Shown here: piece by piece, positions 13,501-20,656 of the stretch
How the letters are laid out: every line of letters begins with the position of its first letter
How positions within the stretch are numbered: the first letter of the stretch is position 1
Source: Glandiceps talaboti
Taxonomy: Eukaryota; Hemichordata; Enteropneusta; Spengelidae
DNA length: 45,000 nucleotides
Direction of reading: 5' to 3'
NCBI RefSeq assembly: GCF_964340395.1
Contig: NC_135557.1
Location: forward strand, 12,308,546-12,353,545
Notes under the pieces: model-generated
What the model saw: only the letters and a program-made list of their open reading frames with translations
What the model was told of the DNA's origin: nothing
Database searches by the model: none
Made by a program: the position numbers and the translations under genes

Positions 13501-16500
13501 GGGGTCAAGAACTTGATTGCTGACGTTAATATTGTCCAATCACATACATGTAGAATATCATGAACATATCACGATATTTGATTCGTTTGTTTCTTAAACT
13601 GTACAATACATGTATAGTTCTGACACCATGCATGATTCATTAAATTCTCCTAATGAATATTAACTATAGACTTGTATGACGTGCCATCACAAGGGAAACA
13701 TACAATTTTTTTTAGACGAAGTACATTTTGTAGGCCTCAAAAAAACGAATTTAATTAACTACCAGACAACTACATTGTGTTCAAGCAGCAATTTTAGTCA
13801 CAATTTATTTTTGCGTTTTGTTTTCTAGTGAAAGAAATGAAAATAAGCCTTTACCAATAATGTACAGGTTTACTGTTACAGTATTTATGTTCCATGAATC
13901 AAACAGAATAGAAATGCAGACACTGAAATGAATAATTAATAGCATTGATCAAAAGATCAAACAGTCACGATCGTTTCACATTTCCTATTCTAATTTCACT
14001 GCCTTAGTTAGATATTCATATCACTCGATAATGATGTAATCCATGTCTGGCCTTGTGGACCAAAGTGAAGCCTTTTACAAGGTTTTCACTAATTAATTGG
14101 ATGGCATATGGAACTATATTTAAAGGCTTATGTTTCAGTCCTGGGGCACCGCATTATCAGTACCATTTATGATGATAATACATGGGATGATTCTTGTGTT
14201 CTGGACTAACATTTTGTACAATTCTGCAAGGCACTTTCTTTTCATTCCGAAATGTTTAATCCCAGGCCGAAATGGGCATTTAAAGGTAACACCACTCTAG
14301 AAAATAGTATTGTCATAAACGTTGGGTTCTGGTGAGACTGAGAGAGTCATTTCATGATTTCACATCACATAATTTTTGCTTGGTTGCATAATTTTCACTT
14401 GGTTGCCAAAAATATGTAAGCTACAACATTCTGAGCAACAGCATGTATATTGTAAAAGTATCTTACAGTCTAGGTTGACAAAAAACACCTAAATTAAAAC
14501 TCTCTTTTTAACCTTTAGTGTTCTTTGTTATGAAAATGTTTTTATTTCCTGGAGTGAGATTTCCCTTAGACTGGCACCAGTTCCTTTGGATTTCTTTTTG
14601 TGTGTCTCAAAAATTTTCAAATATTTTGAATTTGTGCATTTCAAATTTTGTAAAGGAAACCTTTTTTCCCTCCCCAGTTACAAGTAATAATAACAATAAT
14701 GCAATTTTATAATGTGCATTTCCTCCTGCGAGCTCAAGGCACTCATAATGTTTACCCCTGGTACAGATCAATGGCAGCAGAATGACCCTGTATATACTTC
14801 CTCAACTCCATGGGAAGTATACAATCTATTGCATCCTCTATACATGCAGACATGTAGGATTAAAGTATTTACATTGCAACCTCTATCCTACCAGGTCCCC
14901 AATTATACAGCTGGGTTGACTGAGGCACAGTCATGGTTGAAATCTTGCCCAAGGACTTTAGCCACTCAGAAAATAAACAGCAGCGATGGGGCTCGAACCT
15001 GGTGGTGGTGGTGGTGGTGGTGGTGGTGGTGGTGGTGGTGGTGGTGGTGGTGGTGGTGGTGGTGGGGGGGGGTGGGTGGGTGGGGGGGGTGATATGAGTA
15101 TGAAATTAACCTTTTGTTCTAAACATACTTTTACAACACTGAACAGCTCTGACTAAAACCATTTTCACACCTGGAGTGGGTATTTAATTATTCTCATTCA
15201 CAGTACAGGTAAAACATGTGATGTCCATTACTTACTAATACTAATCCTGTCTTTCCCATTTTGTAGTTTTTGTATAAAAGTTAAAACCTCTCCCCCATCC
15301 CCACCTACACACCCCATCCCCCACCCCACCCTCCACCCCAACCCCCAGTAGAAAGAGGATTAATCGATCATGGTACCCTTCTATTAATGGGCTTCAAATC
15401 TACTGCTTGACTGAAAACCTACCTGTTGCTAGTACCTCAAAGGTAAACATATACTGTTCATGACATTATGGTTACAGTTCGTTTCTTAAAAACATACAAA
15501 TGTAACACTTAAAAGGGCCAATTTGGAGTATGATTAAAATCTTGGTGTCAAATGGTTGCTATAGAAACAGTTCATCAAGAACAAAAATAATAGTCTTGTG
15601 TAATCCTGATTTTAAAAGGTAATGCTAATTCAATGACCTAGGACTGAAACATTGGCCTTTAATACATTGAAAATTTGAACTCTACATTTTTACGTAATAC
15701 AACTTAATCAACACAGCACAGCAACAGCAACAACAACAACAACAACAACAACAATCCCTCCCCATAGTACATGTATCTACCCTACCATATCAGAATTAAG
15801 ATGTTACTGCCTTCAAGTTAGTACTTCACAATTATAAATCTAGTTTACATACACGAGAGGGTTCACTTTGCAAAACATTGTGTAACCTATTTGTCTTCTT
15901 CTTGATTTCTTATCAAAACAAACACATATCCAAGTAGACAATGATTCCCAATCATTAAATAAACAATCAACAGCCTTCAAATTCTGAGGACATGCATATT
16001 TACTTAATTCATACTTATTGTGTTTCCAAATGGAATATCGAAATGAACCTTAAAACTTGTCAAGTGGGTCTGTCATAATCATATGTCATATACACGTGAT
16101 TGTGTATAATATACATTACATATATGGCTTGTCTGCCACTTTGAAGTACCGTATATGCTCTTACACATGTAGTATACCGTACGTGACATATGTTCAACAG
16201 TACGTTACTGTGCGAACACGTTGATAACAAAAACATGCGGTGAAAGTGTCGTGGATACATTCACATTTCTCAAAGCCACAACCAGTGTTAACACACTGAT
16301 ATCCTAATCCAATCGACACTTGGCCCTTCGTGGGGTATGTTAGTTTGTGTGAACTACAAGTGGAACGCCTGGAGCACTGTGGTGAGAAACCTTGGCTCTG
16401 CATGTGGCGTGTTATTAAAGAGCAGAAGGTCGTGTCTCCCATACATCATACACGTACGATGTACACTCTCTGCCCTATGTTCTTTTTCGTTCATAAACAG

Positions 16501-17090
16501 AAAACGGCTACCCCTTCAGACACTCCCCCAAAAATATCGCTTACAAGAACCTGACATTTCTTAGAAGACATTACAGTATGAGTTACCCTCGCATGATATG
16601 ATTTTTTTGTTTACATCGTCGGTCGACCGTGATGTGTCAGTTACTTCCTGGTACGAACAGTAATGACGTTCGTATGGACGTGCAGCGGTTTCATAAACAC
16701 GATGCGTTTAGAACGAAAACGGCGAGAATACTTTTTATTTCCATGTAGAGCGCATATATATATTATATATATTTACTGATGTATGTTTACTGTCGAGATA
16801 TCTTGTCAGACAGGTCTCACCTTTGTAATATCATCGTTTGTTGTGGCTGTGCCATCATCTGACGTCGATCCTGTCGTGTCTCGAACAACTCGTCTCAGAG
16901 TGTCCGAGATGAAGTCAGCAGAATTTTGACCTTTCTTCGCCTGAAACCGCCAGTAGCCTGCGCCAAACTCATGGTCATTACCGTCGGGTGCTAGGTGAAG
17001 TGTCTTGGCTTTGGAACCAAATCGCCTGCATCCAACGAAAGGCACAATTATTACGATGCAGAAGAAGGCCAGCTTGCACGGTGCCGCCAT
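653..17090 (-). CDS. SORL1: SORL1/SorLA-like VPS10-domain sorting receptor, 5' part (exons 1-7, gene continues past left edge)
   Basis: Joined exons on the minus strand: 17090-16821, 11068-10814, 4855-4688, 4398-4331, 3826-3649, 3073-2969 and 828-653. The reading frame stays open through every junction and gives about 406 residues. Residues 1-21 look like a signal peptide; residues 67-70 (RVVR) fit a furin-type propeptide site. From residue 91 the protein reads as the VPS10 beta-propeller, with Asp-box blades SYDYGATF (133-140), TRDMGRSF (189-196) and KSEDFGFSW (234-242). Segments such as [15 protein letters not shown] and FSLSLEN closely match the remembered vertebrate SorLA order, better than sortilin or SorCS. 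In the family the receptor sorts cargo between Golgi, endosomes and cell surface; that role is inferred from homology. The 10CC module, LDLR and fibronectin repeats, membrane segment and tail are outside the window. SorCS or sortilin is the alternative but fits less well. Confidence 0.92.
1010..2703. mobile_element. Non-autonomous hAT-type DNA transposon with perfect 8-bp TSD (SORL1 intron 6)
   Basis: The left end CAGCGTGCGAAATTAA and the reverse complement of the right end, CAGTGTGTGAACTTAA, form terminal inverted repeats. The flanks carry an identical 8-bp duplication, CTTACAAC, at 1002-1009 and 2704-2711. Subterminal GGTCCTTATGACC motifs occur near both ends (about 1094-1106 and 2660-2672). 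CAG-type ends with 8-bp duplications are hallmarks of the hAT superfamily. No transposase is readable. A 118-codon ORF inside is listed separately. Confidence 0.88.
2086..2442 (+). CDS. Unrecognised 118-residue ORF inside the hAT element
   Basis: An open frame starts [20 protein letters not shown] and continues with an acidic Ser/Glu/Asp-rich stretch (residues 19-50), then a more hydrophobic part ending in [11 protein letters not shown] do not recognise it and see no transposase catalytic block. It may be a relic of the autonomous element's ORF, cargo, or chance. It is inside the transposon and on the opposite strand to SORL1. Confidence 0.25.
   Translation: MCGSTFDKSWKATSAVATDDESDFGLCDSEFSESYREEGEDCDLLEIADNVDLLIHSPILSTIYGSVFLWWNEYIQSQTTIVYKNRMNMQSLAGFIVTKENLYSQSQKLLGWESKIYF
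2712..2825. repeat. 19-bp minisatellite, six copies
   Basis: Unit CATATTGAATTTGGGCAGC, six tandem copies with a few substitutions; the last is most diverged. It begins at the base following the hAT target duplication, so the transposon sits at the very edge of the array. Confidence 0.9.
2969..3073 (-). CDS. SORL1: SORL1 exon 6
   Basis: 105 nt (35 codons, phase 0) between acceptor GTATTACAG and donor GTAAGT. It reads [20 protein letters not shown] then [19 protein letters not shown] is a potential N-glycosylation site (N322). It matches the SorLA stretch running LLGSEQQSSVQLWVSFGR in position and pattern. Confidence 0.9.
3297..3570. repeat. (TG)n/(TATG)n compound microsatellite (SORL1 intron 5)
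   Basis: TGTG, TATG and TACG tetranucleotides with GCATGCATG variants between 3297 and about 3570, within a 575-bp intron. Long ORFs on both strands are translations of the repeat. Confidence 0.95.
3649..3826 (-). CDS. SORL1: SORL1 exon 5
   Basis: 178 nt from acceptor CTATACAG to donor GTATGG after an in-frame CAG (phase 0). It reads [20 protein letters not shown]..., with [17 protein letters not shown] near the end. This corresponds to the SorLA YIERHEP and VRDFQLRDKYMFATK region. The donor has G at +1, TA at +2/+3 but is weaker than its neighbours. A long (TATG)n block starts about 80 bp into the following intron. Confidence 0.92.
4331..4398 (-). CDS. SORL1: SORL1 exon 4
   Basis: A 68-nt exon with acceptor TTTACAG and donor GTAAGT. 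It reads [19 protein letters not shown] then TYW, and ends two bases into the next Trp codon. It carries the third Asp-box (KSEDFGFSW). The split codon TG|G is completed by the first base of exon 5. Confidence 0.93.
4481..4676. repeat. ~90-bp tandem duplication with CTCF-like GCCCTCTAGTGG cores (SORL1 intron 3)
   Basis: Two copies share ATATCAACAGACAACAAACT, TATCAACCTACA and TTTTCCTGTC. Each begins with a CCCTCTAGTG core (4498-4508 and 4584-4593); a third, partial GCGCCCTC follows at about 4668. On the minus strand the first reads CCACTAGAGGGTGCCC, close to the CTCF core motif. Such words also occur in old SINE/LINE tails, so function is uncertain. Confidence 0.6.
4688..4855 (-). CDS. SORL1: SORL1 exon 3
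   Basis: Acceptor TTTCAACAG and donor GTAAGT bound 168 nt (56 codons, phase 0 both ends), reading [20 protein letters not shown] and onward to MSDKDPRKQ. It contains the second Asp-box (TRDMGRSF). It continues directly from [10 protein letters not shown] in exon 2, as SorLA does (HSPADNKR then YIFADAY). Confidence 0.92.
4930..4984. repeat. C-rich low-complexity tract
   Basis: CCACCTCCACC then CACCCCCC-type sequence followed by CAGTTGAAAGAGGGTTA. The same flank (CAGTAGAAAGAGGATTA) follows a similar tract at 15290-15350, so the two are copies of one dispersed element. Confidence 0.7.
5147..5352. repeat. Tandem duplication, ~140-bp period
   Basis: TTGACAACATTCTAGACGTT then TCACATAAAATGTTATTGTG recurs as TTGACAACATTCTCTAGACT then TCACATATAACAATGTAG; both continue with TGATACA(T/C)CTAACCAC. 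An old duplication in SORL1 intron 2. Confidence 0.65.
6127..6328. mobile_element. piggyBac-like MITE (TTAA target site), foldback structure
   Basis: TTAA at 6123-6126 and 6329-6332 flanks a 202-bp element. Its ends are CCCTTTCAGGACTAGA and, reverse-complemented on the right, CCCTTTCATTCCTAGA. The centre is a second hairpin (AATATTACTTC, CCAAT, GAAGTAATATT). TTAA duplication and CCCTTT ends fit piggyBac. There is no coding capacity. It lies in SORL1 intron 2. Confidence 0.75.
6905..7029 (-). mobile_element. hAT-like MITE fragment (inverted orientation)
   Basis: The minus strand begins CAGGGTTTGAAATTAGTGGT, then GTCTTGTGTC, a diverged version of the CAGGGCTCGAAATTAAC end at 7334. GACTACCA-type words recur across the segment. 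Only one end is clear, so the left boundary is approximate. Confidence 0.4.
7199..7330 (+). mobile_element. hAT-like MITE, partial copy (5' end only)
   Basis: Starts CAGGGCTCAAAATTAGCAGT and tracks the next copy for about 75 bp (GTCCCATGTCCACTGACTAC, then GGGGCTACCATAATTTG) before diverging. It is a truncated copy directly next to a complete one. Confidence 0.55.
7334..7640. mobile_element. hAT-like MITE, complete by terminal inverted repeats
   Basis: The left end CAGGGCTCGAAATTAAC pairs with right end GTTAATTATGAGCTCTG (reverse complement CAGAGCTCATAATTAAC). GTAGCCCA and CTACCA words are repeated inside. The flanking 8-mers TCGTGTAC and TGTATTAA do not match, so no intact target duplication is left. 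Confidence 0.6.
8183..8544 (-). mobile_element. MITE family A copy 1 (Tc1/mariner-like, TA target)
   Basis: Ends CAACTACTGACATCAGAC and GTCTGGTGTCAGTAGTTG are inverted repeats extending about 65 bp, including AACCTGTTACAAACAGG and AAAGTAAACAA. TA dinucleotides flank both ends (8181-8182 and 8545-8546). The 362-bp element resembles the copy at 9846-10203 in inverted orientation. TA target sites suggest the Tc1/mariner group. There is no transposase. Confidence 0.7.
8886..9566. promoter_or_regulatory. Array of five RFX X-box-like motifs
   Basis: TTACCATGGTAAC (8886), GTTACCATAGTAAC (8978), GTTTCCATGGTTAC (9135), GTTACCATGGTTAC (9301) and GTTGCCATGGTTAC (9553) fit or approach the RFX palindrome RYYNCC-AT-GG-RNAC. 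They sit in very AT-rich DNA, several followed by ACACCAAATTA-like text, so they may be decayed repeat units. Located in SORL1 intron 2. Confidence 0.45.
9772..9843 (+). mobile_element. MITE family A, solo left end
   Basis: CAACTGTTGACACCAAAGCA followed by TACAAACTGGGAAAGTAAAC matches the family A terminal repeat. It stops at GGATTA where the next copy begins. This is a truncated copy abutting copy 2. Confidence 0.6.
9846..10203 (+). mobile_element. MITE family A copy 2
   Basis: Left end CAATTGCTGACATCGGAC; right end reverse-complements to CAACTACCGACATTGAAGC. TA flanks both sides (9844-9845 and 10204-10205). Internal words such as CAGCAGGTTGGAACAGC and ATGGTCTCTTTATGTGT match copy 1 read on its minus strand. 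The 358 bp have no conserved coding frame. Confidence 0.7.
10461..10540. repeat. (AATC)n microsatellite
   Basis: About 18 AATC/AACC units, imperfect at the left. It lies about 270 bp past the exon 2 donor of SORL1. Confidence 0.9.
10814..11068 (-). CDS. SORL1: SORL1 exon 2 (start of VPS10 beta-propeller)
   Basis: Acceptor TTCCAG precedes 11068 and donor GTAAGT follows 10814. The exon is 255 nt, 85 codons, phase 0 at both ends. It reads [17 protein letters not shown]..., then Asp-box SYDYGATF and the FYHSEADN segment. These align without gaps in my memory of vertebrate SorLA near its N-terminal propeller blade. Confidence 0.93.
11636..12055. repeat. 52-bp minisatellite, about eight copies
   Basis: Unit AACAAGGGCTTCTACAAACT, TAGCAAAAAACCATGCACT, GGATTAATTGTTC, with first- and last-copy decay. 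One copy lacks AATTA. More degenerate versions (AACAGGGTTCTATAACC, AACAAAAGGGTTCTGGAAAC) are seen at 11424-11520, so the array was probably longer. Confidence 0.9.
12674..12720 (+). mobile_element. MITE family B, partial end
   Basis: AAATGGGGTTAGCTTAGCGT then TTCACTCATGAGACATG matches the left end of the complete family B copy at 17550. No partner end is visible. Confidence 0.5.
12788..12866 (+). mobile_element. MITE family A, partial end
   Basis: CCGACATCAAAACACTGACA, then CTGTTGCCAACAGGGAAAGT and AAATTGGATTA match the family A terminus. The opposite end is missing. It lies just beyond a fragment of MITE family B. Confidence 0.55.
14712..15000 (-). mobile_element. tRNA-like SINE fragment with B-box, headed by (ACC)n
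   Basis: On the minus strand, right after (ACC)n, comes AGGTTCGAGCCCCATCGC, which contains a perfect Pol III B-box (GGTTCGAGCCC). It is followed by GTCCTTGGGCAAGATTT and CAGCTGTATAATTGGGGACC, words I associate with dispersed SINE-like repeats of marine invertebrates. The A-box head is missing, apparently replaced by the trinucleotide repeat. Family name not assigned. Confidence 0.5.
14999..15092. repeat. (GGT)n microsatellite and G-rich tail
   Basis: About 21 GGT units then G-rich sequence. It adjoins the B-box end of the SINE-like fragment and translates as poly-Trp, an artefact. Confidence 0.95.
15290..15352. repeat. C-rich tract, related to 4930-4984
   Basis: CCCCATCCC-type imperfect repeats followed by CAGTAGAAAGAGGATTA, matching the flank of the tract at 4930. 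Confidence 0.65.
15722..15755. repeat. (CAA)n microsatellite
   Basis: About eleven CAA/ACAG units in SORL1 intron 1. Confidence 0.9.
16821..17090 (-). CDS. SORL1: SORL1 exon 1 (start codon, signal peptide, propeptide)
   Basis: The ATG at 17090-17088 opens a 90-codon exon ending exactly at codon 90, with donor GTGAGA at 16820 (phase 0). The first residues, [20 protein letters not shown], form a basic-then-hydrophobic signal peptide. A dibasic stretch (LRRVVR, 65-70) is a likely propeptide cleavage site. The rest is Ser/Thr/Asp-rich, low complexity and poorly conserved, as this part is in SorLA. The ATG is the first in frame and sits in an AAGATGGCGGC context. Transcription start is not determined. 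Confidence 0.85.
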
Positions 17091-17120
17091 CTTGAAACTT
17101 AATCACATGTACATGTGAGA
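17080..17120 (-). promoter_or_regulatory. YY1-like motif overlapping SORL1 ATG, with upstream CACATGTACATGTG palindrome
   Basis: On the minus strand the start codon is embedded in CAAGATGGCGGC, which fits the YY1 consensus often found just downstream of transcription starts in TATA-less metazoan promoters. Just upstream, at about 17104-17117, lies the perfect 14-bp palindrome CACATGTACATGTG. The surrounding 16.3-17.1 kb is locally richer in CpG than the window average. Binding is inferred. Confidence 0.5.
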
Positions 17121-17549
17121 GTGCGATCCTGGCACTACACTTTTCAAAAAAGTAGTCCTTTTCGCTGTACACGGCTACATTGTAAAAACCAAAACTGACA
17201 GCCAGAAAATTTACACATTAGGATTTTAATCATTCTATATCAACCCTCAGAATACATTTCGAAAACATAATAATACATTAGTAAGTTTTGTAATCATTTG
17301 CGTATTGATACACACGGATTGAAATGAAAGTTGGGTACTATTTTCATAACAAGGTGATCACCGTGCCAAGAAGTACCGTCATATATTACATGTGACACAT
17401 ACAGATGCTTCGTCACGGGACAAATGTCATACACATAAACCTTTACGGTTTCTTTGCAAAGCAATAAAGTAGTCTGGCATAAGCAAAAGCAGCACCGTCA
17501 GTAGTTATGGTACAGATTGATACATCAGTGGTGTGAGTTGTTACAGCTA

Positions 17550-17911
17550 AAATGATGTTGGCTTAGTGTTTCACTCATGTAACATGACATTTATTACACA
17601 CCCTCAGACAACTTCTATTGCAAAAGGAATATTTACATAGGTACCTCGCACAATAGGGATGTAGAAGTAGTCAAGTTGAAATGTTGATTATCAGTTAGAA
17701 AATAAACAATTGCGGTCATTAAAATCCTCAAGTCCATGTGTGTTTAATGCACTAAGAAAGAATAGTAATGCTTTAAGTGTTCAATGTGCTGGGCAAAGGA
17801 TCCTGCTGTGTTTATTGTGTCTCTGTTATTGTTACTTTAGAGTTGAAATATGTTTAGCTTTGTGTCAAAAACATAATGTCCAATGAGTGAAACACCAAGC
17901 CTACATCATTT
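17550..17911. mobile_element. MITE family B, complete (TA target)
   Basis: Left end AAATGATGTTGGCTTAGTGT plus TTCACTCATG and right end reverse complement AAATGATGTAGGCTTGGTGT plus TTCACTCATT form near-perfect inverted repeats of about 30 bp. TA dinucleotides flank the 362-bp element. The interior is AT-rich and non-coding. It lies upstream of SORL1. Confidence 0.7.
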
Positions 17912-17920
17912 TATCTATGC

Positions 17921-17967
<47 letters not shown>

Positions 17968-18042
17968 CCAAAACCAAATACAATGTAATATATATATATA
18001 TTATATATATTATATATATATATATAGTTCCAAATACAATGT

Positions 18043-18113
<71 letters not shown>

Positions 18114-18132
18114 ATAGTTCCAAATACAATGT

Positions 18133-18202
<70 letters not shown>

Positions 18203-18240
18203 CTCGGTGAGTATCAATCTGCTAAGACAGTGCTCTATAC
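17921..18240. repeat. (GAT)n followed by (TA)n blocks with a repeated 15-bp spacer
   Basis: About 15 ATG/GAT units, then three (TA)n blocks, each preceded by the same spacer CCAAATACAATGTAA (about 17971, 18119 and, centrally, 18029). The spaced arrangement suggests tandem amplification of spacer plus (TA)n. Confidence 0.85.
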
Positions 18241-18257
18241 CGCAGTGGCAGAGCGTA

Positions 18258-18334
18258 ATAGTTTTGGTAGTACTGGAACTCTTTCTTGGTTGTAACTCGG
18301 AGTTACAACCAAGAAAGAGTTCCAGTACTACCAA

Positions 18335-18340
<6 letters not shown>
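18258..18340. repeat. Perfect 83-bp palindrome (41-bp arms, 1-nt centre)
   Basis: The left arm (18258-18298) starts ATAGTTTTGGTAGTACTGGA; the right arm (18300-18340) is its exact reverse complement, with a single G between. It is bordered on the right directly by (TA)n and on the left by about 55 bp of unique sequence and then (TA)n. A perfect hairpin of this size implies recent origin or gene conversion. Confidence 0.9.
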
Positions 18341-18403
<63 letters not shown>

Positions 18404-18527
18404 CATACATACATACATATATACATACATACATACATACATACATACATACATACATACATACATACATACATACACACACATACATACATACATACAT
18501 ACATACATACATACATACATACATACA

Positions 18528-18556
<29 letters not shown>
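18341..18556. repeat. (TA)n then (CATA)n microsatellite
   Basis: Pure (TA)n directly after the palindrome, then about 40 CATA units to 18556. The long Tyr/Ile and Tyr/Val/Cys/Met ORFs are repeat translations. Confidence 0.95.
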
Positions 18557-18558
<2 letters not shown>

Positions 18559-18635
18559 GATTATTATATCAAATCCCGGAGTTGCCTATTCAGTGTGGTC
18601 TAGTATAATTTAATTGTTAATATCTCTAGAGCTTG

Positions 18636-18726
18636 ATTTTCAAACCATACCCATGACTAAAAGCCATAGAATACTTGAATATTGTCTTCAATTACCCAAA
18701 TTTACTCTCAATACATTATCATATGG
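18636..18726. repeat. Dispersed ~90-bp repeat, copy 1
   Basis: TTTCAAACCATACCCAT, then GAATATTGTCTTCAATTACC and ACATTATCATATGGGTAT are matched by TTTCAAACCATACACAT, CAATATTGTCTTCAATACCC and ATATTATCATACGGATAT at 23460-23555. Confidence 0.6.
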
Positions 18727-19697
18727 GTATATTGTACAGGGTGAGGGTGACCAGGTTCCCATTGCCAAAATTGAGTCATGTACTGATGAAATCAGGGTTT
18801 GGATGCAGGAAAATATGCTTGCTCTCAATGATATATGGGAAAACAGAGGTGATACACTTTTCCTCCAAGTTTGCGATTGAAGCCTATGTCCCTCCCTTTA
18901 AGGCAAGGCTACACCATCATTTTTTGTCATTTTTACCCCTACTTAAATCCACTTAAAAATTTGTTACCAGTTTTTACAGGCTGTTAAAATTTGGTAACAC
19001 TATAGCCGAAATTAATGTACAGATTGGCGATGTCTATATACACCCCTCTAATATTGTTCGTAATCTTGGCGTCACTATATGGATACTGCGTGTTCCATGT
19101 CAGCCCATGTGGCTAATTTGTGTAGATAGGCTTCATGCTCTCTGGAAGATTGGTAAAATCAGGAATTTGCTTGACCAAAATTCCACTGAGAAACTTATTC
19201 ACGCTTTTGTCACTTCACGTCTCGATTCATTGTGATAGTTTACTGTTTGGCCTCCCAGCATATGAGATTAGGAAACTTCAAATGATTCAGAATATATATT
19301 CTGCAGCTCGTTTAGTTATTAGAGAGAAGTGTAATCACATTACCCCTTTTCTCAAAGTGTTACACTGGCTACCAGTACAACAGCGCGCGTGCAGAACTTA
19401 AAATTCTCTGCCTGACATTCAAAGTACTAGTACTTCATGGTTTTGCACCTTGCTATCTTAGTCAGTTACTAACCAGTCGTAGCTCCAGCCGTGCTTTACG
19501 CGGTGAACGAAATTTACCTACACCAACCACTCAGCAATACTGCTTATTATGGTGACAGAGCATTCTCAATTTGTGACCCACACTTGTGGAATTCTCTGCC
19601 ATCATATCTGCAGAGTGTCACTACATTACAGACATTTAAATCATGCGCGTCACACTTTTTTTTATTTCATTTTCCTGTTTTCGCCAACATCTAGCTG
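18726..19697 (+). pseudogene. Decayed LINE reverse transcriptase 3' portion (CR1/L2-like)
   Basis: Across frames and stops one reads IAKIESCTDEIRVWMQENML then ALND, KTEVIHFSSKF, IHPSNIVRNLGV, LWKIGKIRNLLDQNSTEKLI then HAFVTSRLD, LLFGLPAYEIRKLQMIQN, ARLVI, HITPFLKVLHWLPVQQRA and finally YGDRAFSICDPHLWNSLPSY. These are the post-catalytic RT and C-terminal segments typical of CR1/L2-type non-LTR elements. At least four frame changes are needed, so it is inactive and 5'-truncated. It starts just after a (CATA)n block and a short dispersed repeat. Confidence 0.85.
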
Positions 19698-19984
19698 TAT
19701 CGATGGCGAGACCAAACAGTTTGAGAAGTACAGATAAGAGGCTGTAAAACAAACAGTTTACAATGCATGTAGTTTACTTTTAGAGTTCATCAATAAATGT
19801 TATTAATCGTTCAGAACAGCTTCAGTGGTAACATCATGTATGTGATAGTGTAATGGTTGATGAGTCAGTGTGCTTCCCCAACCAATCCCCCCCCCTCAAA
19901 ATAAAAGGAAAAAAAGCGGGTCACCGCATCATTTTTGAAATTTCCCTAGGACGAAAAACAGACTCTTTTGGGTTTGTTTTGCCG

Positions 19985-20160
19985 AATATCGATAACATTG
20001 TATATGAAAGGCCTAGGGGTAAAATAACATTTGTTTCTCTCATTGTGCAAGACTACTCACCGCGAGATATAGTTTATATTTCGCGGTGAGTGACTTGCAA
20101 GTGTTATTTTACCCCTTCCATATATACAATTGGATACAACACGTCAATGTTATCGATATT
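19985..20160. repeat. Imperfect foldback element, 176 bp
   Basis: AATATCGATAACATTG at the left matches CAATGTTATCGATATT at the right as an inverted repeat. Inside, GGGGTAAAATAACA pairs with GTGTTATTTTACCCC. The centre is an 11-bp stem, ACTCACCGCGA (20055-20065) with TCGCGGTGAGT (20081-20091). One arm has a roughly 22-bp insertion. It is probably a foldback MITE; the superfamily is unknown. Confidence 0.65.
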
Positions 20161-20329
20161 ATCGACATTTTATCGTATTCTGCATGATGATTGAAGCATT
20201 CTGATACATATCTAGGAAAACAAGTGCCTGTGACAAACACATTGTCAAGACTGTCACCCGCCTCATAATGAAATAACAGTTATCATTGGGCAAAGCTGTA
20301 AGAAATGTTTGCAACATATACGTACTCGC

Positions 20330-20530
20330 GGCAGATGACTGCTCCTGAAGTTTAATTTGGTTCAAATAATGAGCAAAATATTCCGTGGTCCCCCTTTCAG
20401 ACCATCAGAATTTTCATGCCCCTCCTCTCTTCATACCCCCACTTTTCTTTGTCCCCCCTCTCCCGCCGTAAATTCTGCTCGAGTTCGTTCCCTGTGCAAA
20501 ATATACAACTCGCCCCTATGCTACAAACTC
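20330..20530. repeat. Dispersed C-rich repeat, copy 1
   Basis: GACTGCTCCTGAAGTTTAAT, TTGGTTCAAATAATGAGCAA and AATATT followed by C-rich text. It matches 24440-24560 (GACCGCTCGTGAGGTTTAAG, TTGGTTAAAATCATGAGCAA, AATATT). A related C-rich block lies at 22283-22470. Confidence 0.55.
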
Positions 20531-20656
20531 GGGAGATGTTGTACGACTAGCTAGTACATGGTGAAAAGACGTTTGTTACGGACCACAATCAAACGCATAA
20601 TATAGTGTTGATCTCGTGAACCATACACAAGACATGACAATATACATCTCCTGGAC

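Larger units (their letters stand above)
11069..16820 (-). other. SORL1 intron 1
   Basis: 5752-bp intron. It holds the 52-bp minisatellite, MITE fragments at 12.7-12.9 kb, the SINE-like fragment with (GGT)n, a C-rich tract, (CAA)n and a CpG-richer segment next to exon 1. 12870-14700 shows nothing I can name. Confidence 0.8.

Noticed and set aside
14712-15092. 126-codon ORF ending in poly-Trp
   Set aside because: Reads the SINE-like fragment antisense and then (GGT)n.
18203-18260. Possible tRNA-like or ribozyme structure before the palindrome
   Set aside because: Only a short GCTCT/AGAGC stem is visible; no cloverleaf, no B-box and no hammerhead core.
17915-18603. 213-codon and overlapping Tyr/Ile-rich ORFs on both strands
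   Set aside because: Translations of (TA)n, (CATA)n and (GAT)n repeats.
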